Positions 28,955 through 41,070 of a stretch of 64,000 nt of DNA are shown in pieces. The DNA comes from Bifidobacterium tsurumiense (lineage in GTDB: Bacteria; Actinomycetota; Actinomycetes; Actinomycetales; Bifidobacteriaceae), in assembly GCF_000741765.1 (NCBI RefSeq), contig NZ_JGZU01000003.1:248001-312000 (forward strand). The letters run 5' to 3'. A program made the position numbers and the translations under genes. Every line of letters starts with the position of its first letter. The stretch's first letter is position 1. The notes under the pieces were generated by a model that saw only the letters and a list, made by a program, of their open reading frames with translations, made no database searches and was not told the DNA's origin.

Positions 28955-30592
28955 ATGGCAGCATTTAGTTCTTTGACAGACCGTCTCTCGAATGCCTTTA
29001 AGCATCTCAAGAGCAAAGGTAAGCTTTCTGAGTCCGATATCGACGGCACAATCCGCGAAATTCGCCGTGCCCTGCTCGATGCCGATGTGGCTCTCGACGT
29101 GGTGCGTTCCTTCACCGGAAGAGTGCGTGAACGTGCTTTGGGTGCGGAGGTTTCACAGGCTCTGAATCCAGCACAGCAAGTGGTGAAAATAGTCAATGAA
29201 GAGTTGACTTCCATTCTCGGCCAGGGCGTTGATAGGCCGCTGAATTTTGCCAAGAACCCTCCAACCGTGATTATGTTGGCAGGTTTGCAAGGTGCCGGTA
29301 AAACCACACTCGCCGGCAAGCTCGGTTATTGGCTTAAGGATGCGGGTCACACGCCTCTGCTGGTGGCAGCCGATTTGCAACGCCCCAACGCCGTAACCCA
29401 GTTGCAGGTTGTGGGCGAACGCGCCGGAGTGCCTGTGTTTGCCCCTGAAAAGGGTGTGCAATCCGATGGCGGCGATGCAGTCTCCGCTCCGGGCGAGACC
29501 ACCGGCGATCCGGTTCAAGTGGCTCGTGACTCCATCGCTTTGGCACATACCAAGCTCTACGACACGGTTATTATCGATACCGCAGGTCGTCTGGGCGTTG
29601 ATGAAGTGCTTATGAAGCAAGCACGAGATATTCGTGATGCTGTGAATCCGGATGAAATCCTCTTCGTCATAGACGCCATGATCGGTCAGGACGCGGTGCA
29701 AACCGCTCGAGCCTTCGATGAAGGTGTCGATTTCACAGGCGTTGTGCTATCCAAACTCGATGGCGATGCCCGCGGTGGTGCTGCACTGTCCGTGGCAAGT
29801 GTCACCGGAAAGCCGATTCTTTTTGCTTCAACAGGTGAAGGACTGAAGGATTTCGAGGTATTCCACCCGGATCGCATGGCTTCCAGAATCCTGGACATGG
29901 GCGATATCCTGACCCTTATCGAGCAGGCACAGCGTCAGTTCGACGAAGAGGAAGCCCGCAAAGCCGCCGCGAAGATGTCGGAGGGCACCTTCGGTCTTGA
30001 CGATTTCCTTGATCAATTGCAACAGGTTCGCAAACTGGGATCGATGAAGAGCCTGCTCGGCATGATTCCAGGCATGGCCCAGCACCGCAAGGAACTCGAG
30101 CAATTCGACGAAAAGGAGATCGATCGTACGGAAGCGATTATCCGTTCGATGACTCCGCAGGAACGCCGCGACCCCAAGATAATCGACGGCTCCCGTCGTG
30201 CACGCATCGCGTATGGCGCCGGAACCACCGTTTCTGCGGTCAATGGCTTGTTGCAGCGTTTCGAGCAAGCTGCCAAGATGATGAAGCGCATGTCAAACAA
30301 CGCAGGAATGGGTGGCATTCCAGGATTCGGCGGCCCTGCATCCCGAGGCGGCAAAAAGGGAAAGAAAAACAAAAAGAAGGTGTCACGCTCTGGCAATCCG
30401 ATGAAGAGGGAAGCCGAAGAAAAAGCATTGCGCGACAAGTTGGCAGGCAAGTCGAAGAGCGGCGGCTCCGCATTCGCCAAGAAGCCTCAGAACCCAGCTT
30501 TGCCGGCCGGTTTGCAGGATATGCTTGAAGCCAACGGCAATCCAGATCTGCCACCGAATCTGGGCGGAGGTCTTTCAGGACTGTTCGGCTAA
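28955..30592 (+). CDS. ffh: Signal recognition particle protein Ffh
   Basis: Ffh binds 4.5S RNA and signal sequences and guides membrane proteins to FtsY. In 545 residues: N domain (1-90), G domain with GLQGAGKTT, LLVAADLQRPNAV, IIDTAGRLG and SKLDGDARGG, then a methionine-rich M domain with GMIPGM. A lysine/glycine-rich C-terminal tail is longer than in E. coli. A short insertion (EKGVQSDGGDAVSAPGE) lies in the G domain. I see no Shine-Dalgarno before the ATG at 28955, and TAGACT at 28939-28944 would place the transcript start next to it, so a leaderless mRNA is possible. Confidence 0.96.
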   Translation: MAAFSSLTDRLSNAFKHLKSKGKLSESDIDGTIREIRRALLDADVALDVVRSFTGRVRERALGAEVSQALNPAQQVVKIVNEELTSILGQGVDRPLNFAKNPPTVIMLAGLQGAGKTTLAGKLGYWLKDAGHTPLLVAADLQRPNAVTQLQVVGERAGVPVFAPEKGVQSDGGDAVSAPGETTGDPVQVARDSIALAHTKLYDTVIIDTAGRLGVDEVLMKQARDIRDAVNPDEILFVIDAMIGQDAVQTARAFDEGVDFTGVVLSKLDGDARGGAALSVASVTGKPILFASTGEGLKDFEVFHPDRMASRILDMGDILTLIEQAQRQFDEEEARKAAAKMSEGTFGLDDFLDQLQQVRKLGSMKSLLGMIPGMAQHRKELEQFDEKEIDRTEAIIRSMTPQERRDPKIIDGSRRARIAYGAGTTVSAVNGLLQRFEQAAKMMKRMSNNAGMGGIPGFGGPASRGGKKGKKNKKKVSRSGNPMKREAEEKALRDKLAGKSKSGGSAFAKKPQNPALPAGLQDMLEANGNPDLPPNLGGGLSGLFG

Positions 30593-30611
30593 TTAATAGC
30601 CTCGCAACGTC

Positions 30612-30650
30612 AAGATGGGCATGCACACCATGTGGTGTCATGCCCATCTT
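30612..30650 (+). terminator. Hairpin after ffh
   Basis: AAGATGGGCATG pairs with CATGCCCATCTT and inner ACACCA with TGGTGT, with one bulged C. It follows the ffh stop by about 20 bp; no T-tract. Confidence 0.7.
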
Positions 30651-30742
30651 CATAGCATTCTCAAATGCCTTACAGCGCTGTCACAGATTCGATTTCAATC
30701 CTGAATACCACATGCTTCACAATATATTGCAAGGAGCCCGCT

Positions 30743-31936
30743 ATGACCGCATTACTATGGTGCATTATTCTTGTTTGCGCAGTATGGCTGGGTTTGCGCC
30801 AGCTCCCTGCCGGAGCCGATGGGCATAATCCTCTCCCCTATCTGATCGCTTTATTGCCTTTCGCTCCCTTCATCACCTTTCCTGCACTTCTGCTGTCTCT
30901 GTGGTTAGGAGATGGTGTCAGCATTGCTGCTGCATGTGTGGTGGCGATATGGTCATGTCTTCAATACTTGCCTCATTTCAGATGCCATCGATCAAACGGA
31001 TCCACCGATTCCGACAGGTTGCATCTGTCAAACGCGCCCCATGCATCAGACCGTGAAACAATTCGTGAAACATCATTGGCATCGCGTGAAACGCACCGTG
31101 AAACATCTGACGGCTCTGCCGAAACACATCTGACCGACGCATCCGACGAACGACCAGAAACCAATCACACGCTTGAACCATTACGCATGCTCACCATCAA
31201 CTGTCGTTATGGCCGCGCCAATGAACAAGCCATTATCGACGCGGTTCAGCAGCAATCCATTTCGGTACTGTGCCTAGAAGAGCTGACTTCTGCTTTGGTG
31301 CAGCGACTCGAACAGGCAGGTCTTGAGGATCTTCTTCCCCACAGGCAAATCGGCACGATCGCGGACACGGATAACGGCGGATTCAATGCAATCTGGACCT
31401 CACTGCCGATCAGTTGTTCACAACCCTCCGGCATACCGGATTACCCTGCGGCAGCCGTGCCAAGTATCAGCATTGAGGTGAGTCCAAGCAGAACGGTCAC
31501 CATTGCCGCCGCCCATCCAAAATCACCCATGAGAGGATGCCGTGAATGGTCGCAGGGCATTATCGCCCTGGGTTCCTTAATGAGTCCCACAACCGATCCG
31601 TCACGGACATCAGCAGCACAATCGACCCGAACCGTCAACGATTCCCCAACGGCACGCTCAACTGATCAAAGCGTTCAAGACCTCGTCGTATGTGGTGATT
31701 TCAACGCCAATCTCAACCATCCAAGTTTCAGACGCCTGCTGCGTTACGGATTGTACGATGCCGCAATGGTCCTCGGACGAGGAGCTGCAATGACCTATCC
31801 CAGCTGGCTGCGCTGGCCGCGCATCGAGCTGGACCATGTGCTGCATACCAACGGGCTGACTCCTGAACTCGTCGAAACACTGTTCATTGAAGGAACCGAC
31901 CATATGGGCTTGCATACAGTACTCCACTTTGTCTGA
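30743..31936 (+). CDS. Membrane-anchored endonuclease/exonuclease/phosphatase-family protein
   Basis: 397 residues. Two or three N-terminal membrane segments (LLWCIILVCAVWLGLRQLP; ALLPFAPFITFPALLLSLWLG; AAACVVAIWSC) are followed by a polar linker with repeated R-E-T triplets and then an EEP domain (MLTINCRYGRANE, CLEELTS, AAAHPKSP, CGDFNAN, and the terminal GTDHMGLHTVL). EEP enzymes cleave phosphodiesters or phosphates; the domain should face outside. Substrate unknown. The ATG at 30743 has AAGGAG at good spacing; the earlier in-frame start is inside the ffh terminator region. Confidence 0.88.
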   Translation: MTALLWCIILVCAVWLGLRQLPAGADGHNPLPYLIALLPFAPFITFPALLLSLWLGDGVSIAAACVVAIWSCLQYLPHFRCHRSNGSTDSDRLHLSNAPHASDRETIRETSLASRETHRETSDGSAETHLTDASDERPETNHTLEPLRMLTINCRYGRANEQAIIDAVQQQSISVLCLEELTSALVQRLEQAGLEDLLPHRQIGTIADTDNGGFNAIWTSLPISCSQPSGIPDYPAAAVPSISIEVSPSRTVTIAAAHPKSPMRGCREWSQGIIALGSLMSPTTDPSRTSAAQSTRTVNDSPTARSTDQSVQDLVVCGDFNANLNHPSFRRLLRYGLYDAAMVLGRGAAMTYPSWLRWPRIELDHVLHTNGLTPELVETLFIEGTDHMGLHTVLHFV

Positions 31937-31960
31937 GTGGACCATCACACACAACGACAG

Positions 31961-32047
31961 CGAGGCGACACTGGCATTGCCATGAGCCGATTGATGCATT
32001 CATGGTGAACCACCACACGGCTTATGGTTTCAACCAGTGTCGCCTCG
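31961..32047. terminator. Nested inverted repeat between convergent EEP and ROK-kinase genes
   Basis: Outer arms CGAGGCGACACTGG (31961-31974) and CCAGTGTCGCCTCG (32034-32047) are exact complements. Inside, CCATGAGCCG (31980-31989) pairs with CGGCTTATGG (32018-32027) with one G-T, and TGGTG/CACCA (32003-32015) closes a three-base loop. The result is one long, three-tier hairpin. It could end both converging transcripts or be a structured RNA. Confidence 0.7.
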
Positions 32048-32071
32048 AGCACTGTCGCTACATATTCATCG

Positions 32072-32977
32072 TCATGACAATAGTGACATGGCCGCTCCAA
32101 TTGCCCCGATAGGCACACCACTCGGCGCGAGCCTTAACCTGCTTGGAATATCTATTGTCTCGATGAAATGACTAGAAGATGCCCTCCGAGTCATTTCCTT
32201 CGATATCGCCTGCAACAAGGGTTCACCGGTTTTGGAAATGCCCCCGCCTATGACAATGATGTGTGGATCATAGGTCTGCGTAATGATCTGCAAGGCATCG
32301 CCAATGGCATGCATCACTTTGGCAAGCACTTCTTGGGCATGCTCATCACCTTGTTCGCAACGGGCGATGATATCAGGCATGGCAGGATTCGCCTGAGGCC
32401 ACAATTCCCTCAGCCCTTTGCCGGATCCAACGGTTTCCAAACATCCTCGCTGACCGCACGGGCAAGGCAGCTGATTGGGATCCACAGGAATATGACCGAT
32501 TTCACCCAATGCACCGCTGAATCCATGATCCAGTTTTCCATATCTGGTCACACCTGCGGCAAGGCCCGTCCCCAGATTCAGGAAGGCCATAACCTCAAGC
32601 GCATCATTGCCCACATCACCGGAAGCGAGAGCCGCAGAGGCACCGAGCGCGGCGGCATTCACATCGTTGACCACGCGCACATCGCTCCCCAGCTGCGAAC
32701 TCACCTCCTCGGCCAACGGCAATTCGAGAATACCGAGATTGACCACATCCCAAACCATGCCATGCGCTGTGTCGACGCGTCCGGGAATGCCGATGCCGAC
32801 AGGCAATGCCTCATCGCTCAGATGACGGGCCACTGTGACAACATCCTCAACCACGCATGCGTTGCCACTTCGAGCCGGTACCTTGTACGTATCAAGAACA
32901 TGCCCGAATCGATCGACAAGCGTGCCTTCGATTTTGGTGCCCCCGACATCAATGCCAATCAATGTTTCCGCCATCAT
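32072..32977 (-). CDS. ROK-family sugar kinase
   Basis: 301 residues: N-terminal ATP-binding IGIDVGGTKIEGTLVD, substrate region GALGEIGHIPVD, the zinc motif CPCGQRGCLETVGSG and the C-terminal IIVIGGGIS. There is no helix-turn-helix, so it is an enzyme, not a repressor. ROK kinases phosphorylate glucose, N-acetylglucosamine or related hexoses at O6. It starts 51 bp behind lnpD with a strong AAGGAGG and no terminator between, so it is probably the last gene of the LNB/GNB operon. I infer a role on a hexose released in that pathway; the actual sugar is unknown. Confidence 0.88.
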   Translation of the reverse strand: MMAETLIGIDVGGTKIEGTLVDRFGHVLDTYKVPARSGNACVVEDVVTVARHLSDEALPVGIGIPGRVDTAHGMVWDVVNLGILELPLAEEVSSQLGSDVRVVNDVNAAALGASAALASGDVGNDALEVMAFLNLGTGLAAGVTRYGKLDHGFSGALGEIGHIPVDPNQLPCPCGQRGCLETVGSGKGLRELWPQANPAMPDIIARCEQGDEHAQEVLAKVMHAIGDALQIITQTYDPHIIVIGGGISKTGEPLLQAISKEMTRRASSSHFIETIDIPSRLRLAPSGVPIGAIGAAMSLLS

Positions 32978-33028
32978 ATCCTCCTTCCAACAGACTTGAT
33001 ATGCGGTACCGCCAGCGACTTCTCGCCG

Positions 33029-34048
33029 TCAGTTCTTTGCGAATCCATGCGGGTTGCGCGTCTGCCAATTCAGCGATGAAGCCGCCATATCATCCATGGT
33101 CAGCGTCGCCTTCCAGCCCAATTCCTCTTGGGCCTTTGAACAATCCGCATAGCAGGCATCGATATCGCCAGGGCGACGAGGACGGATGGCATATGCAATG
33201 GGATGACCTGCAGCCTTCTCATATGCCTCGATGACTTCGAGCACAGAATATCCGTGGCCCGTGCCCAAGTTATATGTCCGCAATCCCGGCTCATCAACCT
33301 TGTCGATTACTGCGACATGTCCCTTGGCCAAATCGACAACGTGGATATAGTCGCGGACGCCTGTTCCGTCAACGGTGTCGTAATCATTGCCATACACTTG
33401 CACTTCTGAGAGCTCTCCCAAAGCGACCTTGGCAATATACGGCGTAAGATTTGCCGGGATTCCCTTGGGATCCTCGCCAATCAAACCTGATTCATGCGCT
33501 CCCACTGGGTTGAAATACCGCAGAATCACGACGGTCCATGAGTCATCAGCCGTGACCACATCGCGCAGTATCTGCTCCTGGAAGAGCTTCGAGGTTCCAT
33601 ATGGGTTGGTGGTACCGCCTATGGGGCTCTCCTCAGTCAAGGGCAAATGTTCCGGCTTGCCATACACGGTTGCGGAAGAGGAGAACACCAGTTTCTTCAC
33701 ATTGTGTGCGCGCATGGTCTTGAGCAAGACCAAGGTCGAATACAAATTGTTGTCGTAATACTCAATCGGCTTTTCCACAGATTCGCCCACTGCCTTCAAT
33801 CCGGCGAAATGAATGACCCAATCAATGGAATTCTCAGTGAAAATGCGTTCCATAAGCTTCTCGTCGCGAACGTCACCTTCATAACGCACAATCGACTTGC
33901 CGGTTATGGACTCCACACGATCCAAAGCCTCTGGAGAAGAGTTGTCATAATTATCAACGGATACGATGTCATAACCCTTATTGAGCAGTTCGATATCCGT
34001 ATGAGTTGCAATATATCCGGCGCCGCCGGTGACCAGTACTGTTGTCAT
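33029..34048 (-). CDS. lnpD: UDP-glucose/UDP-N-acetylhexosamine 4-epimerase
   Basis: The epimerase of the LNB/GNB pathway interconverts UDP-galactose and UDP-glucose (and UDP-GalNAc/UDP-GlcNAc). The 339 residues start with the NAD-binding VTGGAGYIATHTDIELL, then VDNYDNSS, FAGLKAVGESV, the SSSATVYG serine/threonine region and the catalytic YxxxK (NPYGTSKLFQE). Two bases separate it from lnpC, so it is tightly cotranscribed. Confidence 0.95.
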   Translation of the reverse strand: MTTVLVTGGAGYIATHTDIELLNKGYDIVSVDNYDNSSPEALDRVESITGKSIVRYEGDVRDEKLMERIFTENSIDWVIHFAGLKAVGESVEKPIEYYDNNLYSTLVLLKTMRAHNVKKLVFSSSATVYGKPEHLPLTEESPIGGTTNPYGTSKLFQEQILRDVVTADDSWTVVILRYFNPVGAHESGLIGEDPKGIPANLTPYIAKVALGELSEVQVYGNDYDTVDGTGVRDYIHVVDLAKGHVAVIDKVDEPGLRTYNLGTGHGYSVLEVIEAYEKAAGHPIAYAIRPRRPGDIDACYADCSKAQEELGWKATLTMDDMAASSLNWQTRNPHGFAKN

Positions 34049-34050
34049 TG

Positions 34051-35534
34051 TTACTCCTTGACAAATCCAAGATTTTCAAGGAACTCGACTGTGAGTTCCT
34101 TGGTTTTGAATACTGCGGTGTTTTCCAAAATCCTGAAGCAGACAGAGCCAAGCTCATCTTGAACGGCTTCATGAACCCGATTTGCAGAGCGATCATCACC
34201 GAGTTGGCGCTGCAGCTCATCCCACACCATGGAGAATTCCTCAAGCTGCGACGGCAATTCTTCGCCATTGACCAAGGCATCCTCGATGGCTGCCAACTGC
34301 GTGATGAGACGCCCTGGCAAGATAAACAATCCTTGCGCTTCGATAAGGCCGATGGGTTCCTGTTTGACCGGCCAGAATTCTGGATGGGCGTGGAACACAC
34401 CCTCCGGGAACTCTTCACTGACCGCGTTGTTGCGGAATATCAAGCTCATTTCATATCCTCGTTCGGTTATGATCAAGCTTGGCGACACGGCTGAACGCCT
34501 TCCATCCTCATCCTCGGGCAGAATGCCAATTTGAGCATTCTCATATGACACCCAAGATTGACGAATCGCATCGCTTATTTCGACAATGCGCTCACGTGAT
34601 TTGGACACCACGCGCACCGCAGTTCCCGGCCAGTCAAGAATTTCCACGATCGCATCCTCGACACCAGTGGAGAATGTGCACCATGCCTGCGCAGTATGCA
34701 TGGGCAGGCGCTCGCCACCTCCCTGATAATGATCGTGGGCCAATACCGATCCGCCAATACGAGGCAAAGCCGCATTGCAGCCGAGGAAATATCCAGGGAA
34801 ACGGTCCACGAAATCGAGGAGTTTCACAAAGGTGGAACGATCCACATGCATGGGCGTATGCTCGTCATTCACACATATGCCGTGCTGGTTGAAATATCCG
34901 TATGGAGAGAACTGCCAGAACCAGGATTCGCCATCCAAATTCACAGGAATGGTGCGCAATGAACTCTTGGCCCGTCCCGCAAATCCCTCATTGGCGTGGC
35001 ATATGGTGCATAGTGGATATCCGCCGGCAACGCTGTTTCCGGATGCAGCCTTGGCCATATTCTTGAATTCCGGCTTGGCGGTATTGATGGTCACCACCAG
35101 ACCGTGGGATTCGAATCGTGGATTGGCCTCAAGCTGGGCCCTCTTGACATACGAATCATTGACGCATAGGTCATACAGCCATTGCATCGCCTTCATTGAA
35201 TCGCTTTCGCGCTCAACAGCAAGGAAATCATCCTGAACCTGTGAGGGTCGAGGCGTGAGAATGCCCATCACAGCATCGGCATATGCCCCACTTTCTTCCG
35301 ATGCAAACAAACCGGCCTGAACCGCTGCATCACAGAAATCATGGAGCATAGTCGACACCGGAGCGTCCCCCGCTGTGGCTGAAGTAGGAGCGTATCCATC
35401 CAAAGGAAGCAATGCCAACAGGCGATTATGAGCCCAGTCATCATCGCGTTCATCGAGCTTCAGATGTCGATGCGCGAAATCCACCAAAGCGTCAACGCAT
35501 TCGTACACTTTTTCCATTTGCTCCGGCGTTCCCA

Positions 35535-35535
<1 letters not shown>
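34051..35535 (-). CDS. lnpC: UDP-glucose-hexose-1-phosphate uridylyltransferase, type 2
   Basis: In the LNB/GNB pathway this enzyme exchanges UMP between UDP-glucose and galactose-1-phosphate or N-acetylhexosamine-1-phosphate. The 494 residues match the GalT type-2 (Firmicutes/bifidobacterial) family and not the short HPHPH type: CTICHANEGFAGRAKSS, ESWFWQFSPYGYFNQHGI, the AHDHYQGGG catalytic region and FHAHPEFW. Its ATG overlaps the lnpB stop (TAATG), showing translational coupling. Confidence 0.94.
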
Positions 35536-38896
<3,361 letters not shown>

Positions 38897-39011
38897 GAAT
38901 CCGTCCTTTTTCAATGGTTGCACGGAGTTCGGTTGAATTCCGTTGTATACCGTCTTTGTGTTAGGCTGCGGCGACGATCATAGACTGCGCAATGCGCCGC
39001 CGCTTACCGAT

Positions 39012-39950
39012 TTATCCCTTGACTGCACCTGCAGCCAAGCCTGCCTGCCAGTAACGCTGCAATCCGAGGAAGAGCACCATTACAGGCAATACGCCCAGCA
39101 ACGCACCCATCATCAATGCACCTCGATCGGTGAATGTCGGGAGCGCCACCATGCCGTAGAGGCCTAGGGTAACAGGCTTCAACGCATCCGAAGAAAGCAT
39201 CATCAATGGCAGGAGGAAGTTATTCCAGGTCGCGACGAAGAGGAAGAGGAATATCGTCACCATGGCTGGTGCCAAAATGCGCAGCACCATGGTGAAGAAG
39301 ATTCGAGCCTCCCCTGCGCCATCGATGCGGGCCGCTTCGAGCAACTCATTGGGTACCGATCCCTGTGCATACACGCGCCCGAGGAAGAAGCCGAAAGGCG
39401 AGACCGAGCAGGGGATGATAACCGCCAGCATGGTGTTGGTCAGGTGCAGTGCATGGAAGATGGAATACTGCGGAATGGTCAGCAGTGCAGCAGGCATCAG
39501 CATGCATCCCATAACGATGCCGATTGCGGCATTCTTGCCTATGAAGTTGAACTTGGCCGTTGCATATCCGGCCATAACCGAGACGATGGTTCCGACAGCC
39601 GCCGAAATACCTGAGTAAATCAAGGAGTTAAGCACCCAGCGCCAGAATTGGCCGCGGGTCCATCCCAGCAATTTGCTGTAATTCGTGGCGATGGCATCAG
39701 GGATTTGATCCAATCCCACCGCAAACCACATGCCATTGCTGCCGGTCATCTGAGACGGGGTCTTGGTGGATGCGATTATTGCCCAATAAATCGGGAAGAG
39801 GAAATAGATCAGCGCAGCGATCAATACGACCGTGGTGATGACGCGGACCAACGGCGAGGGCCTCATTGAGCGCGGCAAATCATGTGCCGCCTTTTCGCGA
39901 ATGCGATCTGCCTTCTTGCGTGCGCGGGCTTCGGGAGTCATGCGGCTCAT
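39012..39950 (-). CDS. gltC: LNB/GNB ABC transporter permease (MalG-type)
   Basis: A 312-residue permease with six membrane segments; the EAA loop ELLEAARIDGAGEARIFFTMVLRILAP contacts the ATPase. A long, positively charged N-terminus precedes segment 1 (VITTVVLIAALIYFLFPIYWAI). With GltB and the lipoprotein GltA it imports LNB/GNB. No ATPase gene is in the operon; a shared MsiK-like ATPase elsewhere is the usual solution and is inferred. Its start overlaps the gltB stop (ATGA). Confidence 0.95.
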   Translation of the reverse strand: MSRMTPEARARKKADRIREKAAHDLPRSMRPSPLVRVITTVVLIAALIYFLFPIYWAIIASTKTPSQMTGSNGMWFAVGLDQIPDAIATNYSKLLGWTRGQFWRWVLNSLIYSGISAAVGTIVSVMAGYATAKFNFIGKNAAIGIVMGCMLMPAALLTIPQYSIFHALHLTNTMLAVIIPCSVSPFGFFLGRVYAQGSVPNELLEAARIDGAGEARIFFTMVLRILAPAMVTIFLFLFVATWNNFLLPLMMLSSDALKPVTLGLYGMVALPTFTDRGALMMGALLGVLPVMVLFLGLQRYWQAGLAAGAVKG

Positions 39951-40915
39951 TCTGCATTCACCTTCCTTTCGACAAGTGCGTAGATGGTTGCCAGTACGCC
40001 TGCGATCAATGCCATGACGATGGCGATTGCCGAGGCCGGGCCGTCACCACCAGGAGTGAGCGTTCCCTGAGAAGTATTGAGAGCCATCATCATTGGCGTA
40101 TACGATTTGGAAATGCCCGGATCAGCGGTTTGCATGATCTGCGGCTCATTGAAGAGCTGAATGGTTCCTACGATGGACAGCAGCATGGCAAGCAACGCGG
40201 CTCCGCGCACATTCGGCAGCTTGATCTTCATGGCGATCTGGAAACCGTTGGCGCCATCGATACGTGCCGCTTCATACAAATCGTGTGGGATGGCTTGCAA
40301 TGCTGCGAGGAAGATCAGCATATTGTAACCGGTAAAGGTCCATGTGGTGATATTTGCCATGGATGCCAGCAAAATATTATTGGCGAAGAAATCGACATTG
40401 ATTCCCAAGGCTGCCAAGCCCTTGACCAGCGGCGAAATCTGTCCGTTGTACAGATACACCCAGATGATTGCTGCCACGACGCCGGGGATTGCATAAGGAA
40501 GGAAGTAGCCCAAGCGGAAGGTGGTGACGTGCTTGACGATGAAGGAATCCAACAACATAGCCAGAGCCAGTGCGGAGACGATCATCAGAGGAACCTGGAT
40601 CAAGGTGTAGAGCAAGACCCTTCCGGTGCCAGACCAGAATGCGCTCGAGGTGATGACGTACTGGAAGTTTTGCAGTCCGACGAATTTGTTGACAAGACTG
40701 CCGCCACCATAAGCTCCGCCGCCTTCAGAAACCTGACGGAAGAAGCTGGAATAGATGGCCCAGAAAATCGGGAGGATGAATACGAATGCGAACAGAATGG
40801 CGAATGGAGCCATGAATGCCCAGCCAGTACGATTTTCGCGCTTGGCTGCTTTGGAACGTTTCGCTGTGGTATGCCTGGCGCCGGAAGACGACGCCGACTG
40901 TGTCGTTGTGGTCAT
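39947..40915 (-). CDS. gltB: LNB/GNB ABC transporter permease (MalF-type)
   Basis: 322 residues with six membrane segments (first: GWAFMAPFAILFAFVFILPIFWAI) and the EAA loop DLYEAARIDGANGFQIAMKIKLP. Partner of GltC. It is separated from gltA by 155 bp that contain a hairpin, and it overlaps gltC by four bases. Confidence 0.95.
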   Translation of the reverse strand: MTTTTQSASSSGARHTTAKRSKAAKRENRTGWAFMAPFAILFAFVFILPIFWAIYSSFFRQVSEGGGAYGGGSLVNKFVGLQNFQYVITSSAFWSGTGRVLLYTLIQVPLMIVSALALAMLLDSFIVKHVTTFRLGYFLPYAIPGVVAAIIWVYLYNGQISPLVKGLAALGINVDFFANNILLASMANITTWTFTGYNMLIFLAALQAIPHDLYEAARIDGANGFQIAMKIKLPNVRGAALLAMLLSIVGTIQLFNEPQIMQTADPGISKSYTPMMMALNTSQGTLTPGGDGPASAIAIVMALIAGVLATIYALVERKVNAE

Positions 40916-40966
40916 GATTACGTCCTGTCTCCAAACGGCAGAGGAACATCGTTTTAATCACACAGA

Positions 40967-40993
40967 AAGGCCGGAGTGAGGCACTCCGGCCTT
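40967..40993 (-). terminator. Intercistronic hairpin between gltA and gltB
   Basis: AAGGCCGGAGTG pairs perfectly with CACTCCGGCCTT over 12 bp with a 3-base loop. Such hairpins behind binding-protein genes usually let the binding protein be made in excess over the permeases; that role is inferred. Confidence 0.8.
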
Positions 40994-41070
40994 CTGCGGT
41001 GAGGGGATACGCTAGTGCGTAGGAGAGAAATGAAAGGGGAAAGGGTGGGGGCTATTCGCCCCCGATTGCA

